Below are positions 1-11,213 of a DNA stretch of 64,000 nt, in pieces (positions within the stretch are counted from its first letter, which is position 1; every line of letters begins with the position of its first letter). A model generated the notes under the pieces. That model made no database searches. It was given only the letters and a program-made list of their open reading frames with translations, and was not told the DNA's origin. The translations under genes and the position numbers were made by a program. Location: NCBI GenBank assembly GCA_039602395.1, contig JBCNJP010000006.1:14992952-15056951 (forward strand), in the 5' to 3' direction. Origin of the DNA: Deinandra increscens subsp. villosa (Eukaryota > Streptophyta > Magnoliopsida > Asterales > Asteraceae).

Positions 1-76
1 TTCAGCTTTGGCTTTCTCACACTCTTCAGCCAATTGAGCCTTTTCCTTCAAAACATCTTCATGAATATGAACCAAC

Positions 77-1720
77 TCATAATATTTCTTTTTGAAAATC
101 CTCCAATTCTTTCTTTAACACCACAATTTCTTCAGTTGATAATTGACAATCTTGTTCAAACCTTGCACTCTTCTTGAGAAACTTCTCATATTTATAACAG
201 TTAAATTCATCATCCTTTGAATTCTCAGAAGACTTAGGTAATTCTTCTTGAACCAAAGATATACTTGAAGAAGTATCAGATTCTGTTAACAAACTTTCAT
301 CATCGTCATGTTGAACGGTTAAAGCAATTGAGATTGGAGTATTATTCTTTTTAATTTCTGAATCTGCATTCCAAGAAAAACCATCTGGATGCATAAATGT
401 ATTAGTCCAATCATGAGCAAGAGTAGCAGATTTCTGCTCAACCTTCTCAGCTTTATCGGACGGATGAAAAACTAAATGTGCATGCTGACCAGTCTTCAAT
501 TTACTTTCTGCAGAACTTGGACATTCTCGAGCAAAATGACCATAAACTGAACACTTATAACATTTCACCTTAGATTTGTCCAATCCAATCTTTCCTTCCT
601 GATTAAGTCTCTCCTTACCAGTTCTATTGAAAAACTTCCTTGTTCGACGAACCAACATAGCATATTGCCAATTTAGATCCATTTCTTCTATATGATCATA
701 ATCAATCTGATCGTAATCTTCATTTGCTAACTCAGCATTACTCACAGCACCAGTGATAACACCGAAGTATGAAGATACCAATGCAGACATCAACGCATGT
801 TAATCATCGACAGTTTGAACAGACAATGCACTTTGAGTCGAAGAACTAGGAATTGACACATTACAACCAGCAGATGAAAAACTTGGAGTGTCAGATTTAC
901 CTGCCAGAAAAGCTGTAGGAGGTGCAGAACTAAGAATATTAGATTTTCCAGCATTCATTGTAGAATCATTTTCACCATGATACACTGCAGGATTCTGAAT
1001 TTGTGTAGGAAGTGATTTATTCACCATTAATTCCATATCCCGAGCCTGAATTCTTTGAACCAAATCATTAAAAGACAATCCTGAAAAATCTTTATCATGA
1101 GTAATCATCATCACATAATTCTCCCATTTTTCAGGCAATGCTTCCAAGATCTTTTCTTTCATATCAACCTCTTCATTAGTAAGATTCACCAAACGCAATT
1201 CACTCATCAGATGAGCGAATCTTGCAATCAGATTGGGAATCGTTTCATTTTGATAATGTTTAAAACTATCAAACTTTTTCTTCAAAACCTTTTGTCGACT
1301 TTTCTTGTATTGATCATTGCCTTCACATTGTTTTTCCAATGCATCCCATAGACTTTTTTATGTGTAGTTACCAGCAAATTGATGAAGTAACTCTTTAGGC
1401 AATGCCATCGTTAACGTACCATATGCCTTTTTCTCAGCTTGATAAGCTTTCTTTTGTTCAGAAGACATTTTTCTTTGAAGAATAGGTTCACCAGTTTCAT
1501 CTTTAGGGTAAACATATTGCTCAGTGAATGCTAACCACATATCAATGTCATTTGTATCGACAAACGCTTCAAACCGTTTAACCCAACTATGATAATCTTC
1601 CAATTTTAGCAATTTGGGAACTTTCTGACTTGTTCCGATTTCATTATCATAATTCATCATTGTTTGCATCGTAGCTTGAACCGAATTTTGAATAGCTGCG
1701 AACGCTTGAAAATCGGACAT
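77..1720 (-). pseudogene. gag of family A copy 1, interrupted by two stop codons
   Basis: The capsid-like protein of an LTR retrotransposon. It starts MSDFQAFAAIQNS at 1720 and stays in one frame to about 77. A TAA near 1355 (after HQFAGNYT) and a TAA near 797 (after QTVDD) break it into three pieces of 120, 179 and 238 residues. The first two pieces carry the UBN2/DUF4219-type gag fold (LLKLEDYHSWVKRFEAF, later CEGNDQYKKSR). The third has a CX2CX4HX4C zinc knuckle, CYKCSVYGHFARECP, then a heptad-like coiled-coil segment (LSTEEIVVLKKELEDF). The intact frame at 50934-52412 aligns across both stops, so these are nonsense changes and not introns. Confidence 0.85.
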
Positions 1721-1734
1721 TTTTCGAAAAACTG

Positions 1735-2005
1735 AACACTGTTCACTCCGAGCTTCGTCCGAACCTACTATACCCTCCGAAGCTACTCCGAACTTAAAAC
1801 AAAAGTCCGAACTCTCAACGAACGTATCACCGAACTCAGAAACTCCGATCTATCTCCGATCCTAGTCCGAACTCCCTCTGAGACAGGATATCCACCGAAC
1901 TCTCTCCGATTGAACTCCGAACTCTCACCGAATCAGGAAAACTGACCGAGCTTACTCCGAACCTGGTGTTCGGAGCGGTTATGCCGAATCTGAGGTTCGG
2001 CCAAT
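1735..2005 (-). repeat. Leader array of CCGAAC-like words
   Basis: Between the primer site and the gag start there are 16 CCGA tetramers in about 270 bases, mostly as TCCGAAC, ACCGAAC or TCCGATC on the plus strand, spaced irregularly at roughly 10-30 bases. The gag coding region next to it is not enriched. The same array occurs at the same place in copy 2 (52440-52690). Function unknown. Confidence 0.75.
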
Positions 2006-2238
2006 CGCGAAAAACTCAAAAAATTCAGAAAAACTCACTGAAATCGACACCTCTCGAGCTATGAACACTCAATCAACTGAAAACGAACAAACACAGACAT
2101 ATTGGACGTAAATCATGAAGTTTTGAACGAAGTTTGTGAGAAATGAAGATGAGAAACAAGCTTTGAAAGTTAAACACGTGAATTTGAACTCAACAACTCT
2201 GGAAAACACTGATTTCCGACTAGTAGAGCAAACCTAAT

Positions 2239-2250
2239 GCTCTGATACCA
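2239..2250 (-). other. Primer-binding site of family A copy 1
   Basis: Minus strand TGGTATCAGAGC lies two bases inside the 5' LTR end. This is the standard plant retroelement primer site complementary to the 3' end of initiator tRNA-Met. Confidence 0.85.
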
Positions 2251-2252
2251 CT

Positions 2253-2585
2253 TGAAAGTGCGTGAGCGTATGGATCTTCTACTTAGTCGTATTGAAATCA
2301 ATATAAACGAGATGAAACACAAAGAGTAAATACAAATGAGCTTTGTATTAACCACTGAGACCACAGAGTACACAGAGAATATATGACACGGAAGCATAGA
2401 CTGTTTATCTCTACAAGACAAGACAACCTATTTATAAGGCCGAAACCCGACTGGCCGAACCTCAGGTTCGGCCACAAGCTCGGAGCTGTCCGAACTCCAG
2501 ATTCGCTGGGAGTTCGGACCTCAGCAATCTTGTGTAATCCGTCTTGTATTCGATACTTCACATGACGATCAAGGATCATGTATCA
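2253..2585 (-). repeat. 5' LTR of family A copy 1
   Basis: On the minus strand the LTR starts TGATACATGATC and ends CACTTTCA, about 333 bp. Both ends resemble the 346-bp LTR at 52920-53265 (TGATACATGAAA ... GCATTTTCA). The inner part contains inverted CCGAACCTCAGGTTCGG-type motifs. The partner 3' LTR would lie left of the window. Confidence 0.8.
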
Positions 2586-4067
2586 ACAAAATTCACGAGA
2601 TCTCAAGGTTTGTAGTCATGAAACTATGCTTTCTAAATTCGATGTTAAGCCTAAATTCAATTATGTAGGCATAATTGTCCTAAGAGCCATTAATGCTTTG
2701 ACCCATACCAGGTATGGGTCAATGTGTCATGTGCGTTGCCCAGAGTACCATTTTAGGTGAAGGCAGTGCATGATTGGTAATCATCATCAATCATCTCCGC
2801 TAGCCTATAGCGTAGGTTTAGTTTGGTGGCTTACGATTCCGTGCGGCATCATAGCCGTGCCCACGGTGCCTTAGGTTCTGTATGTGGGTCTTACTCGATG
2901 GTCCGTCCTTCCGGACCGGACCTACGTCATCACATATGACGAATTGTTTACTTAATTGGATATGCATATGTCTAACATGAAGGTAAAAAATGTTTTCATG
3001 TATCAAGAAATTATATTACGTTGTTAATACTTATTTGTAGTTTAAAAGCGATTATATAAAAAGTCATTCCTCATATGATGATTATATAAAAAGCCTTTCC
3101 TCGTATGTTTAGCTCATGAGAACTTTGGTTGATATCTACAACCATTTAAATACACCCATATCCTTAATGCTGCTTAGGGAAAACTTGTATAGAAGTGGCA
3201 AAGGGGTTTGCGTAATTTGGCCATCTAAAATGCTATCACAAATCTTTGTGAACTACATATTTGATGTTAATTTTAATAGTAAACTGTAATTCTGTTATGC
3301 TATTTGTGCAGGCAGTATATTTTGAACAATTATGAAGATTGGAACACTTCCTACCATGAAAAAACAGGTGACAAAGAGAAATGGGATGTCTTCTTTATGT
3401 TGGTGATCACATTAGTAAACTTGGGTATGTGATTTTTGGAATATGTTGCTTGAAATTAATAATGAAAGCTTCTTATTTATTAATGCATTTATGCAATTAT
3501 ATTTTTGTAGGAGCAAGCCGGTGCAGATATGGGATAAAGAAGGTCGAGTGGTGACTGCTCATTTTATTTGTTTCTGCCTTTTAGTTGGTCTTCTAGAAGT
3601 GTATTAAAGCTTGATTATGAAGTAAGCTTAGATTTCATGGGAGTTGAGTGATTAATTATTGAATAACCGTATGCATTTTACTAAACTATAGGTTAAGTGT
3701 TTGAGACACTTTTACTCAATTAGTTGTTGGCTATAAAGTTGAGGTTTACCAGAAGTCAGAATTCAGAACCCTATTAAACTTGACTTGTATTTATGTCAAA
3801 TTAATTTGTTGGCTTGAAATAGAACTTCATCCTTAGTAGTAAGAATTGCAAATGTATAGACCAAATAGAAACCTTTAATTGTTTCCATAGGTTGTATTAG
3901 AATTTAGAAAAGTTGCATTTGCTAATGGCTGGTAGAGGCATATGTTTCTGAGGTACATAGACGTCCGGGCATAGAAAGAGATAAGAGTAAGTAGATAAAA
4001 GAGTGTGAGTTGTTTCTTCATTGTGTGGGACTTTTTGCGCATTACTAGAAATTGTTTATTGAGTTAA
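2586..4067. other. Stretch without recognisable genes
   Basis: AT-rich DNA with no long reading frame, no clear repeat and no domain I recognise. A short region at 2810-2930 is more GC-rich. Two near-identical short pieces (TTATATAAAAAG...) lie next to each other at about 3053-3105. Confidence 0.5.
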
Positions 4068-4300
4068 TTACAGTTTTTATCCTGTGGTTTGCTATCTTTT
4101 ACCACCTGAGTCCAAAGGTTGAAAAATTTTCGTCCGACACTCTGTGGTTTGCATCACTTTTTGAATTGAGTCTTTTCGGCTAACAGGGTTAAATTATTCT
4201 ATTAATTCAAGGGGTATTTCAGTCAATTTACACATCAAGGACTAATTATGTAAATTTATATTATGGTTAAAACCAAAAGGACTATTTATATTACAAGCAA
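4068..4300 (+). repeat. Left inverted repeat of the 4-9 kb region
   Basis: Begins near TTACAGTTTTTATCCTGTGG and is the partner of 9026-9252. Just inside it is a CGCGCGTTGCTGCGGG word (about 4306-4322) that also occurs in both arms of the inverted repeat at 18935-21285. Confidence 0.65.
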
Positions 4301-5906
4301 AAGTCTCGCGCGTTGCTGCGGGTTGACTTTTTAAGCAATCCGACATTGATAATGTCTCTTGGAAAACCTATACAAAATCTTCAACAACAAAACATACGTA
4401 CACATATTATCTTACCTGAAGAGCCTTAATGAGTTTTTCCCTATTAATCTCACTTTCAGGAAGTGTGGAGTTAAAGGTGGAGGTAGGCTAGCTGTTCTCC
4501 TTAAAACACCTGATCACATTAGTTGGATTACATTTAGAAAACTAAATCTCTAGAGAAAATACATGATCACATTAGTTGGATTACATAGATATTAACATTT
4601 AGAAAACAAAATCATTGGAGATTCTAATATTAGCCATTTTACACCTATCTTGAAAACATAGTGATATCAAGAGACAACACGGTTACTAACCATAGAAACA
4701 TTTATAACCATGAAATAGTGGGCAATAGAAGAGCTTCACTACAATATAGTTTGAGACCCTTCTTGCTTCTATATATGAAGAACCTCACCACATTAAAGTG
4801 GATAGAAATATAGTAAGTTCTTGTAAAAGTAATCTCAGCTATAGTGAATCATAGTGCAATCAAACTAAGGAATCTATGTACACTTTGCACAAACAGATAA
4901 ATTACCTGCGATATTTTTTCATTCAATGATATTCAAGGCGTTAAACAATGGATAAAGAACATGTTGTAAAACCTGAAAAACTCATGATGTTCTACTGTTG
5001 TCGAATGCCAACAAAGAAGCAAAATTCTTCTCTCCAATATCTACAAATCAAACCACAAAACATTGCAGTAAGCTGTTATGAAAATTATGAGTATGGAGTC
5101 AATGCATTAACTGTATTAAAATAATATAAGGACTTACCTAATATATTTTGTTAAGTTCATTCACTTGAAGATCAAGACATCATGTCATTCTCAAATATTT
5201 CTTGAAAGTCGTTCTCGGATATATCCTGTGAAGTATAAAGTAAAAGTAACATTCATGGTTTGGAATCTACATAGCATTAATGAAATTCTTCAAATCACAT
5301 TTCATGCCAAATCAATAATATGAAGTTCTTACTCGAAGGGGTGTGTACTGGGCTTGAACAGACTTAAGCCTTAAAAGATTCAGAATCAAGTACATGACCG
5401 GTATAAGAAAAATAGCAAAATGTACAGATACCTGCTACCAAACAGCGGAAATACATGATTGAATAAATCAATTATAAGATGCTTTCAACTCTTCCAAGGG
5501 TCGGATACGTCTCGCTAATTGACCAGATTACCTGATGCAAAACACTAATTACTAACATTTTAAAGCCTTATAACATGACAATCAGAAGAAAATATGAAAA
5601 CAACACAAATAGAAAAAGAAAAGCAAAGCTAAAGGATAATTTGAGAGTATCAGGTTATTAAAAGTAGCAAATCTGAGTTTTCAACTAATATTACTAATCA
5701 ACAAAAGGTAAAAAAAAGCTTGAAGCCTAAAACAAATAAACCTCTGTCGAAGGACAATTAATCTAGTAACATTAAAAATAATATCTCTGGTCGAAAGGGC
5801 AACACCCCAAAACTGCGGTAAAAGAAAAAAGAAAAATAACATGAGATAAAATGTAACATAATTAAGCAAAAACAGTAGTAAAATTATAAAAGAAATATGA
5901 GCATCA
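4301..5906. other. AT-rich DNA without recognisable genes
   Basis: No domain is recognisable on either strand. Short reading frames here look like chance. A direct repeat of about 28 bases (ACATGATCACATTAGTTGGATTACAT-like) occurs at about 4511-4535 and 4561-4588. Confidence 0.45.
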
Positions 5907-6874
5907 ATTCTAGTCTTGGATGGAGTGTTAAAGTGTAGGCTCAGATTATTCACATGTGACAATTCAAGCCATCATGAATGAGGGCGACTCTATGGCTGCA
6001 AAAAGTTATTGCCTCGCCAAAGAGTCGACCGAACTCACCATATACTTCCATGAAAAATCATCACTGCCTCAAATCATAAATAGCCAAATTGGGTATAGGA
6101 AACCAAAGTAACTCATTCGTCAATATCCCAGTCATGTTCTGTCCAATGAGAAAAACCAACCGTCCACATTAGCGAATAGTTGAACAGGAGAAAAAGAAAC
6201 AGTAACTTTCAGTGTACACATAAGCTTTAAAATTTGATATATAAGGTAATATCATAAATTCATAGGGCTCAGATCATCATTGTCGTTTATAAAGGACTAA
6301 GTTGTGGTTCTATGGCTGCAAAAGTTATTGCCCCGCCAAAAATAAACCCAAATTTATTCCTTTAAAACCGAATTCAGAATAATCATCATAATTCTAGTCT
6401 TGGATGAAGTATTAAAGTGTAGGCTCAGATTATTTACATGTGACAATTCAAGCCATCATGAATGAGGGCGACTCTATGGCTGCAAAAAGTTATTGCCTCG
6501 CCAAAGAGTCGACCAAACTCACCATATGCTTCCATGAAAAATCATCACTGCCTCAAATCATAAATAGCCAAACTGGGTATAGGAAACCAAAGTAACTCAT
6601 CCGTCAATATCCCAGTCATGTTTTGTCCAATGAGAAAAAAACAACCCTCCACATTAGCGAATAGCCGAAGAGGAAGAAAAGAAACAGTAACTTTCAGTGT
6701 ACACATAAGCTATCAGATTTGATATATAAGGTAATATCATAAATTCATAGGGCTCATATCATCATTGGCCTTTATAAAAGACTAAGTTGTGGTTCTATGG
6801 CTGCAAAAGTTATTGCCCCGCCAAAATAAACCCAAATTTATTCCTTTAAAACCCAATTCAGAATAATCATCATA
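5907..6874. repeat. 484-bp direct tandem duplication
   Basis: Unit 1 is 5907-6390 and unit 2 is 6391-6874, both starting ATTCTAGTCTTGGATG and ending GAATAATCATCATA. They differ by scattered substitutions and single-base indels. Part of the unit (CCGTCCA...TTAGCGAATAG through TTTGATATATAAGGTAAT) reappears at about 8095-8205, so the donor DNA spread within the region. No coding potential is seen. Confidence 0.85.
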
Positions 6875-7439
6875 GCCTAAAGCAACTATTACAAACCATC
6901 ATGTAGCAATTTGTGGCAATCCAGTGATAAGGTCACCGACCATCATCAAAGCCATCAAATAACAAAGTCTGTAAACAAAAACTTTCATTAGCTTTAGATC
7001 ATCAATAACATAATAGAAGGGTAATTTAAGGCTGAAAAAGTTATTGTGCAAATTCAAGCATCATGAAGCAAAGTTCTCGTACAAACCATAATCAACAGCC
7101 AACGGAACAAATCAAAAGTAACAACTCACAAAAAAACAATAACAGCTCAGTCAATCAACTGATATAAACCATCATGAAGCAAGCTATAGTAATAGCCTTA
7201 CAGTGAAGTAAGAAGAAACCAGAACCAACAGCCGACAGAACAAATCAAGCGAAAGTCAATTTCCATCTACAAAATAAAAATCAGTGAATTAGAATTAGAA
7301 AGAACCCTAATTCAAGTTCATATAAATCTATTAAAGCGAAACCCTTGAACCTGTTAAACATAAATTAGAACAGTAAAGGGATCTATATACCATTGCAGTA
7401 GCTCAGCGAGAAAATAGACTAATTTGACAACTGTATACA

Positions 7440-8960
7440 CCTGCGGTTCTGTGACACTTGATATGGTCCGATCGGTCTTCTTCCGTCTTTGAGTAAAACC
7501 CTACATCTGTAGCACCATCGCACTTTTACAACAAAGATGGCAGGACAACGGCGGTCACCAGCAAAGGGCGATGATGGCTACCTCATACACCGGTAACCAC
7601 CTGGTAATTCGGTGTAGAGAAGTGTTGACCAATCGATTCGACTAAACGCCGGCATAAGCCACACAATAAGTCAGACGTAAGGAAGAAAAAGTACCAATTA
7701 CTGTCATCGCTTCAACGTCACAACAACGCCGTCATTAACTGAGCGACGGCGGCGGTTCACAGTCGTAACGAAGCAACGACGGCGGTTCTACGTCGCCAGA
7801 GAGCAATCATTGGCGGCGGCGGTTCACAGTCGTAATAGAGCAACGACGGCGACTCGCCATAGAGTACGAAGCCACCAAACGACGCCGATTGAACGTGACT
7901 ACAAGCGAAGTTCGCCATCGTTAACGTTGCATCGGTGTCCACCGTCTGTGGCGAGAGAATCCGACGGCGCTTTAGAGAGGGAGAAGGGCTCCGACACTTT
8001 AGACAGAGGGAAGGGTTCAGATCTGCATCGAAGAGAAAAAGAAGGTTCATGAACTTTGGAGAGAGAGAAGGGTATAAAAGAATTATGTATACGTGTTCTC
8101 TCCAATCAGAAAAAACAACCGTCCATATTAGCGAATAGGAGAGAAGGAAACAGTAACCTTCTAGTGTACACGTAAGCTTTTAGATTTGATATATAAGGTA
8201 ATTATCATTAAATAATTATCTTTATTTAAAGATCTGAAATATTATCTTTAAATAATTACAGATCTCAAATCTCTAGGATCTTTGAATCGAATGTGAAATA
8301 TAGATGAAAAGAAGGAGAATCAGACCTCAAATGTCTTTTTGTTCTATCGGAGAATCAAAACCCTAACAATTATTCACCCTAAATTAGTCCAACGGTTAAA
8401 GAACAAAAAAGCACTGGATCATGTCGTTTCTTCAACCATCCGTCGTCGTCGCCCCCGTTCGTTCTACCGGAAAGCTTCACCGGCTCCCCAACGGCCATCA
8501 TCACCACCACCCCGGACGTCGCCTCCGCCGCCACAACAGCCAGAGAATGTCAACGTTGTTTGTCCTTCTCCTACTATCGCAAAACCCTAAACAACGAAAC
8601 CCTAGATTTCGATGAAACGCCCCCAATTTCATCTCATAATTAAACTCTCTCCTTTTCGACGAAACGCTCCCGCAAATCCTAACTGGATCTGGATCTGGAT
8701 TTGAATTTTGCGTTATCTAGCACCCCTATCACCATCGATCTAACGCCGCCGATTTGAGGCAAATATGACTTTACAGCCACCGCAGATGGAGAGAGGGAGA
8801 GGAGATATAATATTTGAGCTCAGATGCGAGGATTTGAAGCTTCGATTTAGCAGAGAGGTGGTGGTCAGATGTGACGGCCGTAGTAACAGCCGGAATATGG
8901 TGAACGCCAGTGACGTGGCCGGACTTCAGAATTGTTTGTGGCTTGATGATCGATCTGACA
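7440..8960. other. GC-rich gene-fragment-like segment
   Basis: This stretch is much richer in GC than its flanks, with CGG/CGACGG runs at 7735-7860, CT-rich tracts like plant 5' UTRs, several AAACCCTA strings, and short frames on both strands. One plus-strand frame (8765-9025, starting MTLQPPQMERGRG) has no recognisable domain. The look is that of promoter, 5' UTR and first-exon material from a host gene carried within a transposon. No product can be named. A third partial copy of the tandem unit lies at 8095-8205. Confidence 0.35.
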
Positions 8961-9025
8961 TATTAAAATTACAAAATATGTGGTTAAGGTTAGTGGAGAT
9001 TGGTAACCTTTTTTTTATTTTGTAA

Positions 9026-9252
9026 TTTTTTAATCTTTATTAAAATGACAAAAATAGACCCTATATTTTATTAATTTACATAATTAGTCCCTCATATTCA
9101 AAAACTCCTTGACTTAACAGAAAATTTTAACCCCATTAGCTAAAAGGACTCAATTCACAAAGAAATGCAAACCACAGAGTGTCAGACAAAAATTTATCAA
9201 CCTTTGGACTCAGGTGGCAAAATATAGCAATCCACAGGGACGCAAACAGTAA
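9026..9252 (-). repeat. Right inverted repeat of the 4-9 kb region
   Basis: The reverse complement starts TTACTGTTTGCGTCCCTGTGG and follows the left repeat with scattered mismatches and small indels. Confidence 0.65.
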
Positions 9253-9272
9253 CATATCATGAAAAGACTATG

Positions 9273-10144
9273 AGTGCGTTTAGTTGTGGAAAATACCCCC
9301 TGTTTTTCAAAAATGTTTTCCAAGAAAACATTAGAATACAAAAAACGTGATCAAATTATAATTTTCTAGAAAAGTTTTCCAAGAAAATAGAAAACATTGT
9401 TTTCTACTTTTTAAATTAAAATTAGAAAACTACATTTTATTGTTTTCTAGCTTTCTGTTTCCAGTTTTCCATTATATGTATATTTCGATCTTCTTTCGTT
9501 CATCCTTCACCCAACCCCTCGACCGGACACCCACCGGACCCGACCCCGGACCGGATCGACCAGACCCAACCCCAAGACCGGACCGACTGGACCTGAACCC
9601 CAGACCCCAACCCCGGACTGGACCAACCGAACCCCAGGTCGGACCGCCCATACCTGACCACCAGACCGGACCGACCGGACCGGACCGAATCCGAACCCCA
9701 GACCGGAACAACTGGACCCGAACCCCGCACCAGACCAACCAAACCCTAGGCTGGACCAACCGGACCAAACCCCTTGACTGGACCGACCGGACCCGACCCC
9801 CCAACCCAAACCCCGGACCTAACTACCAAATCTGACCAACCAAACCCAACCCCTGGACCAGACCTATCGGACCTGAATCCGAACCTGATTGACTAGGGGT
9901 TGGGTTCAGGAGGGAGGTCTGGTCTGGCGGTCGGATCAGGTCCGGGGGTCCGATTTTCAAAAAACAAGTAGATTTAAACATGTTTTTCTAGTTTTCTCAT
10001 ATAGAAAATGAAAACTCCATCTTTTAATTTTGAATGCATTTTCAAAAAAAAATTATATGTGTTTTCTAGAGATGGAAAATATCTTCCATTTTCTAAAAAA
10101 TTTTAAATGGAAAACTAGAAAAAAAATTTCACAACTAAACGCAT
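9273..10144. mobile_element. Small hAT/MITE-like element with GCGTTTAGTTGTG ends
   Basis: The left end GAGTGCGTTTAGTTGTGGAAAAT is mirrored at the right end (TTTCACAACTAAACGCATCC). Subterminal DNA on both sides is rich in TTTTCTAG/CTAGAAAA palindromes. No transposase is present, so it is non-autonomous. Target duplication is not clear. The middle holds a GGACC-rich minisatellite, unusual cargo for a MITE. Confidence 0.55.
9515..9955. repeat. Degenerate GGACC/CCGACC minisatellite
   Basis: About 440 bases of near-repeats of CCGGACCGACC and CCCGAACCCCAGA, C-rich on the plus strand, turning to GGTCGG-rich after 9890. The frames on both strands (proline/aspartate-rich on plus, glycine/serine/valine-rich on minus) are by-products of the repeat and not genes. 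Confidence 0.8.
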
Positions 10145-10604
10145 CCTATAATACTCATAGCTAACTTATTTTAATTCTCTAACATCCCCATCAATATTCA
10201 GCTTGCAACAAAAAAATCAATCTAGGTTTTCACGTGAACTTAATAAAATCAAGAGTTGGTCGAAGGAGCTCATTGTTAAAATTTGATTCAACGGATAGCC
10301 TGATCCAAGACGTTTGGCCCAATGGTGTTATGAAGAGTCCAAGTCTACTGGCCCAAATAAGCAGCCCAACTTAAAGATAAAGACTCATTAACCTTAGTAT
10401 AAGAAAAAGAATGTGAAACATATCAGGACATCTAGAAAATTGATATGTGTGTGGCCTTTTTCATCCCATCTCCTGCTCTGCAACTCTCTATGTTTTCTCA
10501 TCCCCTTCTGATTTGTATTTCCTTTTAGTTAATCATTCAATCAGCAGTAGAAAAACAACAAGTTCAATTACCAATTCAGATTGCTTGTCTAATTGTGTAA
10601 TAAC

Positions 10605-10953
10605 TTATGCGGATTTTTATAAGCGGGTGAAGATAACCTAGGCTAAAACCTAGCGGCGAAGACGCTTGGCCAACCAAGTCGCCGACGACGGTGTGATATC
10701 CGGCCAACCGGAGCTATCGATTGAACAAAACCTGTTCAACAAGAAAAGACTTTTCTTTATTCAAAATTCAACTCCCCTAATTGTGAATTACAGAACTGTT
10801 TAAATAGGAAAAGAATCACACTTAAACTAGGAAACAAATAAAAATAAAATAACTGCTAAAATAATGATAGATTAGGAATCAAGAAACCCTATTGGGCTTG
10901 GATTCCCTGGGTTGCAAATCGGGTCCGAATACGGATCAACCGGATCCGTATCA
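10605..10953 (-). repeat. 3' LTR of the 1.9-kb element, damaged outer end
   Basis: The outer 13 bases carry four of the roughly seven differences from the partner LTR. One of them changes the terminal CA on the minus strand (plus-strand TT in place of TG), so this end would no longer be a normal integrase substrate. Confidence 0.85.
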
Positions 10954-11102
10954 TCATCTCCTTCTTTGAAAAACTCGTCCTCGAGTTTTAACATCGGATC
11001 AAAACCACCAGGATCAAACTGAACATCCCGACGTCTTCCTATCAACACCGTCACGAGCAAGACCATCACGACCAACTCTTCAAATTTATCTTCACATATC
11101 AC
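10872..11102 (-). pseudogene. Remnant pol-tail-like frame next to the 3' LTR
   Basis: A 76-codon open stretch containing LKLEDEFFKEGDDDTDP, which resembles the charged tail that ends many plant gypsy polyproteins just before the polypurine tract. It overlaps the LTR edge. I infer a leftover of a once complete pol, with the rest deleted. Confidence 0.35.
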
Positions 11103-11213
11103 TCGAGTTCGCTTTAAGCGAAAACTATTCGGCCATGCGGGTCCAGGGTCTATTGGGTTACCGGGTCCTCTCGTCTCCTTCTCCCTCTCTCCCTCTTCGA
11201 AAAAGACTTGTCC

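Larger units (their letters stand above)
1..2585 (-). mobile_element. Family A LTR retrotransposon, copy 1, 5' part
   Basis: Reading on the minus strand, the order is 5' LTR (2585 down to 2253), a primer site, a ~500-base leader and a gag reading frame that runs off the left window edge. The gag protein and LTR ends match a second copy at 47493-53267, which defines the family. Copia-type membership is inferred from the DUF4219/UBN2-like gag, the CCHC knuckle and the tRNA-Met primer site. No protease, integrase or reverse transcriptase is visible before the edge. The copy is dead: gag has two in-frame stops. Confidence 0.85.
4068..9252. mobile_element. Region bounded by ~230-bp inverted repeats, possible Pack-MULE-like element
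   Basis: The sequence at 4068-4300 reappears reverse-complemented at 9026-9252. Both contain CTGTGGTTTGC, CACCTGAGTCCAAAGGTTGA, GACACTCTGTGGTTTGCAT and GACTAATTATGTAAATT in the same order. Identity looks moderate, so the pair is old. Long inverted ends around gene-fragment-like DNA fit a MULE or Pack-MULE. The nine bases outside each end differ (TTGAGTTAA versus CATATCATG), so no target duplication supports a single insertion. Two independent insertions of the same repeat in opposite orientation remain possible. Confidence 0.45.

Noticed and set aside
8339..8615. Proline-rich small protein at 8.3-8.6 kb
   Set aside because: Two overlapping frames are open in the same CCG-rich stretch; no domain or conserved start.
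9440..9835. Proline/aspartate-rich and glycine-rich reading frames on both strands
   Set aside because: They follow from the GGACC minisatellite; no start context, no domain, and both strands are open at once.
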